A DNA stretch of 64,000 nt, taken from Lysinibacillus irui (GTDB lineage: Bacteria; Bacillota; Bacilli; Bacillales_A; Planococcaceae). The notes beneath the pieces were generated by a model that had not been told where the DNA came from, ran no database searches, and saw only the letters and a program-made list of their open reading frames with translations. The translations under genes were made by a program, and so were the position numbers. This document shows positions 11,068 through 19,094 of this stretch, piece by piece. Each line of letters begins with the position of its first letter. Position 1 is the first letter of the stretch. The stretch spans positions 985,501 to 1,049,500 of the forward strand of contig NZ_CP113527.1 of the NCBI RefSeq assembly GCF_028877475.1, read 5' to 3'.

Positions 11068-11104
11068 AAAAGGAATCGGGACTTCATTTTCGATTCCTTT
11101 TATC
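11068..11104 (+). terminator. second hairpin after codY, likely the actual terminator
   Basis: AAAAGGAATCG (11068-11078) pairs with CGATTCCTTTT (11091-11101), 11 bp, ending in TTTTAT. It makes a tandem terminator arrangement with the hairpin at 11026. Confidence 0.75.
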
Positions 11105-11300
11105 ATATAATACCTTGTAGCATTAGTGGTTTATTAAAGGACCAGCCACGACCGGATGATTAGCTTCTTTAAATTTTAGAAAAATAAGCTCACTATCTTA
11201 ACCATCTTATAGATATTTATCTTGTCCATGCTTTTCATCTAGCACAAAAATTCGTTCAAGGTTTCTTTTCACTTTGTGTAGTGTTATTTAATATAAGTAG
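11105..11300. other. non-coding stretch after codY
   Basis: AT-rich sequence without a supported open reading frame on either strand. Nothing convincing was seen. It belongs to the long codY-flgB gap. Confidence 0.5.
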
Positions 11301-11301
11301 A

Positions 11302-11436
11302 TAAAAGAAAAGAGAGGAGCCAACACGACTCGCCGATTGAAAGCGTCTAGCCATTGAGTTTATCAAAATAAAAACTTTCAAACTTCTTGAGATTGTCTAC
11401 TGTTCGAAGCTCTAGAGTAAATCTAGGCGCTTTTTT
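11302..11436 (+). ncRNA. possible small RNA ending in a copy of the codY terminator
   Basis: The stretch contains AAAGCGTCTAG (11340-11350) and ends TCTAGGCGCTTTTTTT (11422-11437). Together these repeat the two arms of the codY hairpin at 11026-11055, pushed apart by about 70 bases. A local hairpin, CTCTAGA with TCTAGG, also forms just before the T tract, so two alternative 3' folds exist. A weak -10-like ATATAAG lies at 11291-11297. No ribosome site with an open frame was found. Calling it an RNA gene is inference. Confidence 0.3.
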
Positions 11437-11437
11437 T
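11406..11437 (+). terminator. intrinsic terminator in the codY-flgB gap
   Basis: Stem GCTCTAGA with TCTAGGCGC around GTAAA, followed by seven Ts. It would end any transcript started between codY and flgB. Confidence 0.75.
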
Positions 11438-11773
11438 ATGCAAAAGTATCTTCAGTTTTTGTATTTGCACTATATGCTCTTTTAGAAATTATACAAAAAT
11501 ATTGAAACATGATACTTTTTGTTTCTTTCTTCCTAATATTGTTCAACAATTTGTCACTACCATTAGCACATATAATTTTCTAGTATGTTACTTTAGAATA
11601 TAGTGAACAAATTGTGAAATGTTCATTTGTAAAATACTTTCGTAATGAATGAACTAGTAAAAAGGGACCTTTATTTATAAGTTAATAAAAAGGCGATAAA
11701 GCTCAAAAAAAGGCGTATTTAATACTAAAAGCGTAAACACTGTCGAAATAGTGTAAAATAACTAGATGTATAC

Positions 11774-11836
11774 TATCCTTCCGTGAAGCCTAGAGACGAA
11801 AGGGTTCCGGAAGTTTTGTCACGGTTTAGTGGGATA
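11774..11836 (+). promoter_or_regulatory. folded leader element ahead of the fla/che operon
   Basis: Nested pairings can be drawn: TATCC (11774-11778) with GGATA (11832-11836), and CCGTGA (11781-11786) with TCACGG (11819-11824). These enclose a shorter AGCC/GGTT helix with a GACGAAA loop. The element is GC-richer than its surroundings and ends 128 bases before flgB. It does not fit a riboswitch class I can name. It could be a cis-regulator of motility, or part of a promoter region. Confidence 0.35.
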
Positions 11837-11964
11837 AAAAATAGGGCATATAGACTATCAAAAAGTGACAAAAGACAATAGACACTAGGTATCATCTTAA
11901 TTACAATTGTATTATTGGATAAATTAACAAGTACATAAATTGGAATAAAATGAGGTGAACAGTT

Positions 11965-12357
11965 TTGAATTTATTTGGAGGAACTATTAGTAGCCTGGAA
12001 AAAGGACTTTCCTATGCAACTTTGAATCATAAAACAATCGCAAATAATATTGCGAATGTCGATACGCCTAATTATAAGGCGAAAAATGTTAGTTTTAAGG
12101 GTATGTTGGAAGAACAAAAAAGTATAGCTATCTCTGCTTATCGTACTGATAGTAGACATTATGATTTCACGATTCGACAATCTACACCTGGTGTCAATAA
12201 TGTTGAGAATCTGCGATATAGGAATAACGGAAATGCTGTAGACATGGATGCTGAGCAGGCGAAATTAGCTGAGAATCAAATTTATTACAATGCTTTAATT
12301 GATCGTGTAAATGGAAAATTAAATACATTAAATACTGTAATTAAAGGAGGTAAGTAA
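11965..12357 (+). CDS. flgB: flagellar basal-body rod protein FlgB
   Basis: Proximal rod subunit and first gene of the fla/che operon. The 130-residue product has the N-terminal rod motif LNHKTIANNIANVDTPNYKA shared by axial flagellar proteins. It starts with TTG at 11965, preceded by TGAGGTGA (11951-11958). No ATG in a better position exists, so weak initiation is likely built in. flgC follows after three bases. Confidence 0.95.
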   Translation: MNLFGGTISSLEKGLSYATLNHKTIANNIANVDTPNYKAKNVSFKGMLEEQKSIAISAYRTDSRHYDFTIRQSTPGVNNVENLRYRNNGNAVDMDAEQAKLAENQIYYNALIDRVNGKLNTLNTVIKGGK

Positions 12358-12360
12358 TAG

Positions 12361-12822
12361 ATGTCTATATTTCACGGGATGAATACCACTGCCTCTGCTT
12401 TAACAGCGCAACGATTACGCATGGATGTCATTTCTTCTAATATGGCTAATATGGATACAACTCGCGCTCGTCAAGTGAATGGGGAATGGGAACCATATCG
12501 ACGTAAGTCTGTTACGTTCAGTGCACAAGAAGGACAATTTTCAAAATTTTTGAATGTTGCACTTGGTAAAAACGCCAAAAGTGGTGTTGGTAATGGTGTC
12601 AAAGTTACTCGTATTTCTGAAGATCAAGAAACACCTTTTAAACTTGTTTATGACCCAACTCATCCAGATGCAAATGCAGATGGTTATGTCAATATGCCGA
12701 ACGTTGATCCATTAAAAGAAATGGTTGACTTAATGTCAGCTACGCGCTCCTATGAAGCGAATATAACTGTGTTTAATGCAAATAAATCAATGCTTACTAA
12801 GGCTTTAGAGATTGGTAAATAA
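12361..12822 (+). CDS. flgC: flagellar basal-body rod protein FlgC
   Basis: Rod subunit of 153 residues. It has the axial N-terminal motif (LRMDVISSNMANMDTTRA) and the matching C-terminal helix (MVDLMSATRSYEANITVFNANKSM) of the rod/hook family. A strong AGGAGGT site overlaps the end of flgB. Confidence 0.96.
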   Translation: MSIFHGMNTTASALTAQRLRMDVISSNMANMDTTRARQVNGEWEPYRRKSVTFSAQEGQFSKFLNVALGKNAKSGVGNGVKVTRISEDQETPFKLVYDPTHPDANADGYVNMPNVDPLKEMVDLMSATRSYEANITVFNANKSMLTKALEIGK

Positions 12823-12846
12823 ACTAAGTAGAAAGGAAGATACATA

Positions 12847-13152
12847 ATGGCTATTTCGTCCGTTTCGCTAATGACACCTACTCAGGTTGTAAATGAAACA
12901 AATAAACTTAATACAACACCTTATGAAGCCCAACAAAGCTTCGCGAACTCGTTAAAAGAAGCGATTTCTAAAGTGAATGATCAGCAAATAACTTCTGATA
13001 CATATACTCAAAAACTGATTAAAGGTGAAGACGTAGAGTTGCACGAAGTGATGATTGCATCACAAAAGGCAAGCATTACATTAAACGCAACAATTGAAGT
13101 TCGCAATAAGGTGATTGAAGCTTACCAAGAAATAATGCGCATGAGTGTTTAA
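12847..13152 (+). CDS. fliE: flagellar hook-basal body complex protein FliE
   Basis: Small adaptor (101 residues) joining the MS ring to the rod. The C-terminal half, HEVMIASQKASITLNATIEVRNKVIEAYQEIMRM, carries the family signature. The first 40 residues are variable, as usual. Confidence 0.95.
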   Translation: MAISSVSLMTPTQVVNETNKLNTTPYEAQQSFANSLKEAISKVNDQQITSDTYTQKLIKGEDVELHEVMIASQKASITLNATIEVRNKVIEAYQEIMRMSV

Positions 13153-13166
13153 TTTTATTATTAGAT

Positions 13167-13211
13167 AAGGAGACTCCTTTTCAAAATAGATTAATAACCA
13201 CTATATAGTGG
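13167..13211 (+). repeat. two short inverted repeats in the fliE-fliF gap
   Basis: AAGGAG-A-CTCCTT (13167-13179) and the perfect 14-base palindrome CCACTATATAGTGG (13198-13211) lie in a 119-base gap inside an otherwise tightly packed operon. They may be mRNA processing or stability elements. The first would also hide a Shine-Dalgarno-like GGAG. Confidence 0.5.
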
Positions 13212-13271
13212 GCTCATTATGTTCGCAAATTATTGATGGCTAGGTTATTCACTATAACCGGAGGATTCATA

Positions 13272-14864
13272 ATGAATGAACGATTGACGAAAATAAAGAA
13301 CGACACTAGTCAATTTTGGACGAGTCGAAGTAAAAAGCAAAAAATAGTTATGATTGGATCCCTAGTAGGAGTAATCGCACTAGCTGCCATTGTGACATTT
13401 TTTGCTTCAAAAACTACATATGTTCCACTTTATAAAGATTTATCGACAAGGGAGATTGGACAAGTAAAAGAAGCGTTAGATTCTCAAGGTGTAACCTATC
13501 AAATTGCTCCAGGTGGAACATCTATTTTGGTGCCAGAAGAGCAAGTTGACGCCTTATTAGTTCAATTAGCTTCAGAGGGGTATCCACAGACAGGTACAAT
13601 TGATTACTCATTTGCTAATAGTTCAGGATTTGGTATGACAGATAATGAATTTAACCTACTTAAAAAAGCAGCTACTGAAACAGAAATTGCAAAGCTTTTT
13701 AAAAATTTAGAAGGTGTTAAAGATGCAAAAGTAATGATTACTGTCCCAGAAGAAGGGGTATTCGTTACGGATGTTCAAGAAGAGGCAACAGCATCTATTG
13801 TATTAAATACAGACCCCGGCTATAAATTCACAGAACAGCAAATTACTACTATGTACAATTTGGTGTCCAAAAGTATTCCAAATTTAAAAACTGATAATAT
13901 TGTGATCTCTAACCAATTCTCAGAGTACTTTGATTTGAATGCCGCCACAGCAGATGGAACTTCTACAACAACTGCTGAAGGTCAATTACAAATGAAGAAA
14001 TTAGTTGAACGTGATCTACAGCGTCAAGTACAAAATATGCTTGGCACATTAATGGGACAAGATAAAGTGATGGTTTCTGTCACAACAGATATTGATTTCA
14101 AAAAAGAAAATCGAGAAGAAAATCTTGTGACACCTGTTGATGAGGAAAATATGGAAGGTATTGCGATTAGTGCTCAACGAATTACAGAGCAATATTCTGG
14201 TACTGGAGCAGCAGCAGCTGGAACACCTGAAGCTGAAACAACTACTGATAACTTTACTACTTATAACGAAGGTGCTACGGGGAACGGGGATTATGAACGT
14301 ACAGAAGAGACGATTAATAATGATGTAAACCGTATCCGTAAAGACATCCAAGAAGCTCCTTATAAAATTCAAGATATTGGGATTCAAGTCATTGTTGAAC
14401 CACCGACAGCGGCTGACGCAGCATCGTTACCAGATGGTGTCCGTGAAGATATTGAGAAAATTTTAAGTACGATTGTTCGTACAACGATCTCCAAAGACGT
14501 TGCAGCAGAACTTACACAAGAGCAAATTGATGAAAAAGTAGCCGTATCTGTACAACCACTATACGGTAAGGCAACAGAGATTGCTGACGAAAAGCCTGTT
14601 ATTCCATGGTGGGTTTGGGTTATTGGCGGTATCTTATTAGCCGTTATTTTACTACTTGCGTTCTTTATTATCCGTTCACGTAAACGTGCGAAGGAAGAAG
14701 AAGAGCTAAGTATCCTAGAAGAACAAGAAGAATTAATGATTGATGATATTAATGAAGAAATTGAAACGGAAGCTACAATGCGTCGTAAGCAGCTTGAAAA
14801 AATGGCTAAAGAAAAGCCAGATGATTTTGCGAAATTACTGCGTAGTTGGATTGCTGAAGACTAA
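13272..14864 (+). CDS. fliF: flagellar M-ring protein FliF
   Basis: Forms the MS ring in the cytoplasmic membrane, the platform for rod, C-ring and export gate. The 530-residue product has an N-terminal membrane helix (about residues 26-46), the YscJ-like ring-building domain (TYVPLYKDLSTREIGQVKEAL), a low-complexity Thr/Glu stretch near residues 300-345, a second membrane helix (PWWVWVIGGILLAVILLLAFFI) and a C-terminal FliG-binding tail. The ATG at 13272 follows GGAGGA; in-frame starts upstream lack a good site. Confidence 0.96.
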   Translation: MNERLTKIKNDTSQFWTSRSKKQKIVMIGSLVGVIALAAIVTFFASKTTYVPLYKDLSTREIGQVKEALDSQGVTYQIAPGGTSILVPEEQVDALLVQLASEGYPQTGTIDYSFANSSGFGMTDNEFNLLKKAATETEIAKLFKNLEGVKDAKVMITVPEEGVFVTDVQEEATASIVLNTDPGYKFTEQQITTMYNLVSKSIPNLKTDNIVISNQFSEYFDLNAATADGTSTTTAEGQLQMKKLVERDLQRQVQNMLGTLMGQDKVMVSVTTDIDFKKENREENLVTPVDEENMEGIAISAQRITEQYSGTGAAAAGTPEAETTTDNFTTYNEGATGNGDYERTEETINNDVNRIRKDIQEAPYKIQDIGIQVIVEPPTAADAASLPDGVREDIEKILSTIVRTTISKDVAAELTQEQIDEKVAVSVQPLYGKATEIADEKPVIPWWVWVIGGILLAVILLLAFFIIRSRKRAKEEEELSILEEQEELMIDDINEEIETEATMRRKQLEKMAKEKPDDFAKLLRSWIAED

Positions 14865-14879
14865 CTAGGAGGTTCGGCT

Positions 14880-15893
14880 GTGTCCAAGAAAGAAAAGGAA
14901 TTAACCGGAAAACAAAAGGCCGCACTCTTGTTAATATCATTAGGGCCTGAGGTTTCAGCTTCTGTTTATAAACATTTAACAGAGGAAGAGATTGAACGTT
15001 TAACTTTAGAAATTTCGAGTGTTAAAAAAGTAGAAGCAAATGTTAAAGAAGAGATTATCGAAGAATTTCATAATATCGCACTAGCACAAGACTATATCAC
15101 ACAAGGTGGTATTGGCTATGCGAAAACTGTTTTAGAAAAAGCGCTCGGAGTTGAACAAGCACAAACGATTATTAATCGTTTAACTTCTTCTTTGCAAGTG
15201 CGTCCGTTTGATTTTGCACGAAGAGCTGATCCAGCACAAATTTTCAACTTTATCCAAAATGAACATCCACAAACAATTGCCCTGATTCTCTCCTATTTAG
15301 AGGCGGGGCAAGCGGGTGTTATTTTATCTTCATTACCACAGGAAGTACAAGCTGATATTGCTAAACGTATTGCGGTTATGGAGTCGACTTCCCCAGAAGT
15401 GATTAGTGAAATTGAATCTGTGTTAGAACGTAAATTATCGTCAACCGTGACACAGGATTACACGGAAACGGGTGGTATTGATGCAGTCGTTGAAGTTTTA
15501 AATGGTGTAGATCGACAAACAGAAAAAACAATCCTAGATGCACTCGAAATACAAGATCCAGAGCTTGCAGAGGAAATCAAGAAACGTATGTTTGTGTTCG
15601 AAGATATCGTTACACTCGACAATCGTTCTATACAGCGTGTTATTCGCGATTGTGAAAACGAAGACTTACTGCTTTCAATGAAGGTATCAAGTGAAGAAGT
15701 GAAAGATATTATTTTCCGCAATATGTCACAACGTATGGCGGAAACCTTTAAAGAAGAAATGGAGATTATGGGACCTGTACGATTACGTGATGTAGAGGAA
15801 GCACAATCTCGAATTGTTGCTGTTATTCGTCGTCTAGAGGATGCTGGAGAGATTATCATTGCTCGTGGTGGAGGAGATGACGTCATTGTCTAG
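14880..15893 (+). CDS. fliG: flagellar motor switch protein FliG
   Basis: C-ring rotor protein that binds FliF and takes torque from the stator. The 337-residue product has N, middle (NEHPQTIALILSYLEAGQAG) and C-terminal ARM-type domains. The torque helix region (VFEDIVTLDNRSIQRVIRD) holds the conserved charged residues. It starts with GTG at 14880 after AGGAGG (14866-14871). Confidence 0.97.
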   Translation: MSKKEKELTGKQKAALLLISLGPEVSASVYKHLTEEEIERLTLEISSVKKVEANVKEEIIEEFHNIALAQDYITQGGIGYAKTVLEKALGVEQAQTIINRLTSSLQVRPFDFARRADPAQIFNFIQNEHPQTIALILSYLEAGQAGVILSSLPQEVQADIAKRIAVMESTSPEVISEIESVLERKLSSTVTQDYTETGGIDAVVEVLNGVDRQTEKTILDALEIQDPELAEEIKKRMFVFEDIVTLDNRSIQRVIRDCENEDLLLSMKVSSEEVKDIIFRNMSQRMAETFKEEMEIMGPVRLRDVEEAQSRIVAVIRRLEDAGEIIIARGGGDDVIV

Positions 15894-16674
15894 AATCATC
15901 CGTTCTATTTACACACAATCCGATAGCGATAATGTTAAGGAAATACAAATCCGTGATATGTTTGAGCCGATTGAGCCTGAACAAGTTGATATGCCGCGAC
16001 AGTATGAATTATCAATGGATGACATATTGGCAGAGCGAGATCAGTTACTTGCAGAAGCTAGATCTATGCTGCAAACAGAGCGTGAGAAGTTTGAACAAGA
16101 AAAGCAAATGCACTTTCAAGAGATTGAACACTTGAAACTCAGTTGGGAAGAAGAGAGACCAAATCGAGTTCAAGAAGCTTATGATGAAGGATTTGGGCAA
16201 GGTTATGAAGATGGTATGAACAAAGCTACTGAAGCGATGGCCCAGTCTCTTCAAACAGCAAATGAAATTATTATTCAAGCTAAAGAAAATGCTCAAAAAT
16301 ATATTGATGATCAAGAAGCAGTTATTTTAGAGCTTGGTCTAACTGCTGCTGAACGAATTATTGGCACGTCATTAGAACAGAATAGCGAACTGTTTGTGTC
16401 GATTGTACGCAGAGGATTAAAAGAAGCAAGAGAAATGAAAGAAATTAAAATTTATGTTTCTCCAGCTTATTATGCTTTAATTACAGCCAACCGTGATGAA
16501 TTAGCAGAAATGTTCCCAATTGACGTACCGTTTATGATTTTTGTAAATGAAGATTTGGAGAATGAAACAGATTGCTATATTGAAACAAATCATGGTCGTA
16601 TTATGGTTAGTATTGATGAGCAATTGAATGAGCTTAGGTTAAAGCTACATGAAATATTAGAAAGTAAGGAATGA
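15886..16674 (+). CDS. fliH: flagellar export ATPase regulator FliH
   Basis: Stator of the export ATPase; it dimerises and holds FliI. The product is about 262 residues, with a charged coiled coil (residues 45-100, Gln/Glu-rich) and a C-terminal FliH/V-ATPase-E-like domain. The start is uncertain. TTG at 15886 lies 11 bases after GGAGG (15870-15874), while ATG at 15877 lies only two bases after it. Either way the gene overlaps the end of fliG. Confidence 0.88.
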   Translation: MSRIIRSIYTQSDSDNVKEIQIRDMFEPIEPEQVDMPRQYELSMDDILAERDQLLAEARSMLQTEREKFEQEKQMHFQEIEHLKLSWEEERPNRVQEAYDEGFGQGYEDGMNKATEAMAQSLQTANEIIIQAKENAQKYIDDQEAVILELGLTAAERIIGTSLEQNSELFVSIVRRGLKEAREMKEIKIYVSPAYYALITANRDELAEMFPIDVPFMIFVNEDLENETDCYIETNHGRIMVSIDEQLNELRLKLHEILESKE

Positions 16675-16679
16675 TCTTG

Positions 16680-18005
16680 ATGAAAACGGCTCAATTAATC
16701 GAACATATTCCTCATATACCTACGTTTAAAAAGTTTGGTAGAGTAACTAGAGTTGTCGGCTTGATGATTGAGTCGCAAGGTCCAGATAGTTCCATTGGTG
16801 ATGTTTGTAAAATTCATGTGGATACAATAAATAACGGTCACCAGATTATTTTAGCAGAGGTTGTGGGTTTTAAAGATGAAATTGTGATCTTAATGCCTTT
16901 CACCTCTTTACGTGAAATATCGATAGGCTGCCTTGTTGAAGGGACGGGAGCTCCATTAGAGGTAAAGGTGGGACCTGAATTAATTGGTAAAGTATTGGAT
17001 TCTATGGGGAATCCAATCGATGGTACCTTATTACCGAAGGGGCTAATGACAGTTCCGACTGAGCAAGATCCACCAAATCCACTGACACGTCCACCAATCA
17101 ATGAAAGACTCGAAGTAGGGGTTAAAGCTATTGACGGCATGTTAACAGTTGGGAATGGTCAACGTGTTGGGATATTCGCTGGTTCTGGTGTTGGGAAAAG
17201 TACGTTACTTGGTATGATTGCGAGAAATACCCAAGCTGATTTAAATGTCATTGCACTAATTGGAGAGCGTGGTCGAGAGGTCCGTGAATTTATAGAACGT
17301 GATTTAGGGTCTGAAGGTTTAAGTCGCTCTATTGTTGTAGCAGCCACTTCAGATCAACCAGCACTCATGCGAATTAAAGGGGCATTTACTGCTACAGCGA
17401 TTGCCGAATATTTTAGAAATCGTGGCTTAAATGTCATGCTTATGATGGACTCCGTTACTCGTGTTGCTATGGCACAACGAGAAATAGGACTAGCCACGGG
17501 GGAACCCCCTGCACAAAAAGGTTACACGCCTTCTGTATTTGCGATATTACCAAAATTATTAGAACGTACAGGTACGAATGAAAAAGGTTCAATTACAGCA
17601 TTCTATACAGTTTTAGTAGATGGTGATGATATGAATGAACCAATTGCGGATACGGTCCGAGGGATATTAGATGGACATATTGTATTGGATCGAAACCTTG
17701 CCAATAAAGGTCAATATCCAGCGATAAATGTCTTAAAAAGCGTGAGCCGTCTAATGAATCATGTTGCAGAGCCAGAACATAAAAAAGCTGCTGAGCGATT
17801 AAGAGAGCTCTATTATACATATGACAAATCAGAGGATTTGATCAATATTGGTGCTTACAAAAGAGGAACATCTAAAGAAATTGATGAAGCAATTTATTAT
17901 GAACCTCTCATTACAACTTATCTTAAACAAGGTTACTTAGACAAAGTAACATTAGAAGAGAGTGTAAACGAATTAATAACATTATCGAACGGTGGTGGAA
18001 AATAG
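16680..18005 (+). CDS. fliI: flagellum-specific ATP synthase FliI
   Basis: Hexameric ATPase that energises type III export of flagellar subunits. The 441-residue product has Walker A (AGSGVGKST), Walker B (NVMLMMDSVTRVAMAQRE) and the F1-beta-like core. ATG 16680 (MKTAQLIEHI) is chosen over 16671 because AAGGA lies ten bases before it and MKT matches the usual Bacillus start. It overlaps or abuts fliH. Confidence 0.96.
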   Translation: MKTAQLIEHIPHIPTFKKFGRVTRVVGLMIESQGPDSSIGDVCKIHVDTINNGHQIILAEVVGFKDEIVILMPFTSLREISIGCLVEGTGAPLEVKVGPELIGKVLDSMGNPIDGTLLPKGLMTVPTEQDPPNPLTRPPINERLEVGVKAIDGMLTVGNGQRVGIFAGSGVGKSTLLGMIARNTQADLNVIALIGERGREVREFIERDLGSEGLSRSIVVAATSDQPALMRIKGAFTATAIAEYFRNRGLNVMLMMDSVTRVAMAQREIGLATGEPPAQKGYTPSVFAILPKLLERTGTNEKGSITAFYTVLVDGDDMNEPIADTVRGILDGHIVLDRNLANKGQYPAINVLKSVSRLMNHVAEPEHKKAAERLRELYYTYDKSEDLINIGAYKRGTSKEIDEAIYYEPLITTYLKQGYLDKVTLEESVNELITLSNGGGK

Positions 18006-18455
18006 ATGGTCAGTTATGTGTATCGTTTTGAAAAAGTATTAACTATTCGTGAGCAAGAAAAAAACGAAACCGAAATGGCTTATAAGGAAGCTGTCCGTTC
18101 TTTTGAAGAAATAGCAACAAAATTATATGAATTACTGAAAAAGAAAGAGGATTTAATTGCGTTTCAGCAGGAGCGGTTAACGATCGGCTCATCTATTGAT
18201 GAAATTCATCACTATAGTCGTTTTATTGATAGTCTTGAGAAAACAATTGCAGATGTGCAACAGAAAGTGATACAAGCTCGAGCAAAGATGAATTGGCACG
18301 AAGAAAAATTATTAGAAAAAAACTTGGAAGTACGTAAATTTGAAAAAATGAGAGAAAAGGATTTTAAGCTATTCCGACAAGAGCAAGATCGTATAGAGAG
18401 CCTTTTTTTAGACGAAATTTCATTACAAACGTATAACAAGAGAGAAATCAGGTGA
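18006..18455 (+). CDS. fliJ: flagellar export chaperone FliJ
   Basis: A 149-residue, almost wholly alpha-helical coiled-coil protein, Glu/Lys/Gln-rich. It starts one base after the fliI stop, the invariant position of fliJ. FliJ acts as the central stalk of the export ATPase and as an escort protein. Sequence conservation is low in this family, so context carries much of the call. Confidence 0.9.
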   Translation: MVSYVYRFEKVLTIREQEKNETEMAYKEAVRSFEEIATKLYELLKKKEDLIAFQQERLTIGSSIDEIHHYSRFIDSLEKTIADVQQKVIQARAKMNWHEEKLLEKNLEVRKFEKMREKDFKLFRQEQDRIESLFLDEISLQTYNKREIR

Positions 18456-18459
18456 TTTC

Positions 18460-19068
18460 ATGGCGAAAAAAGACAATCGATTAACAGCAGATTTAATAGA
18501 AGAGCAACCAAAGAAAAAAAAGGGGGGCTTTTTAAAGTTTTTTACTTGGATTGTACTGCCAATTATGTTTGTAGTAGCAGTTTTACTTGTTGTGGCAACG
18601 TTAATGAATACGAATGTATTTGATTTAGGAAAAAAAGCGATAGGTAGTTTACCTTTTATGCCAACAGAAGAGCAACAAGCAAAAGATGCTGTCGTTAATA
18701 ACGACTCTAAAATAGTCAATTTACAGGCAGAGATACAAGAAAAAGAAGCAGAAATTACACAGCTACAAAAGAAGCTAGATACAACAACAACCGAAAAAGA
18801 GAAGCTAATGACAGAAAAAGAACAGCTTCAGTTTGAAATAGAAAAATTGAATCGAGAGCAAGATGAAGTAAAGCGTGATTTCAACGATATTTTATCGACG
18901 TTTGATAAGATGTCTCCTAAAGCAGCGGCACCTGTGTTGATCAATATGAGTGATACAGAAGCACTACGAATTTTAACGAATTTAAAGCCTGATAAATTAG
19001 CAGCTATATTAGAGAAAATGGATGCTAAAGATGCAGCAAAATATACTGAACTGATGGCTAAACAATAG
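18460..19068 (+). CDS. MotE/YlxF-like flagellar protein
   Basis: The 202-residue product has a Lys-rich N-terminus, one membrane helix (about residues 25-47, FFTWIVLPIMFVVAVLLVVA) and a long coiled coil (residues 85-140). Its C-terminal region, DKMSPKAAAPVLINMSDTEALRILTNLKPDKLAAILEKMD, resembles MgtE-N/MotE domains. In B. subtilis ylxF has this position between fliJ and fliK. MotE-type proteins chaperone the stator MotB in some bacteria; that role here is inferred. Confidence 0.85.
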   Translation: MAKKDNRLTADLIEEQPKKKKGGFLKFFTWIVLPIMFVVAVLLVVATLMNTNVFDLGKKAIGSLPFMPTEEQQAKDAVVNNDSKIVNLQAEIQEKEAEITQLQKKLDTTTTEKEKLMTEKEQLQFEIEKLNREQDEVKRDFNDILSTFDKMSPKAAAPVLINMSDTEALRILTNLKPDKLAAILEKMDAKDAAKYTELMAKQ

Positions 19069-19094
19069 GATTCGTGAAAGGGGGTGAAACAACA

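Noticed and set aside
11574..11588. AATTTTCTAGTATGT as a CodY box for the flagellar operon
   Set aside because: Only about 10 of 15 positions match and the right half is poor, though CodY does control motility in B. subtilis.
11692..11699. GGCGATAA as a SigD -10 box before flgB
   Set aside because: One mismatch in the box and no TAAA at the required 14-16-base spacing.
11774..11850. Short strings reminiscent of ykkC-type (guanidine) riboswitches: GGGTTCCG, CACGG, GGGATAAAA
   Set aside because: The order and spacing are wrong, and the conserved GGTCCGAGAG segment is absent. Guanidine efflux genes are not nearby.
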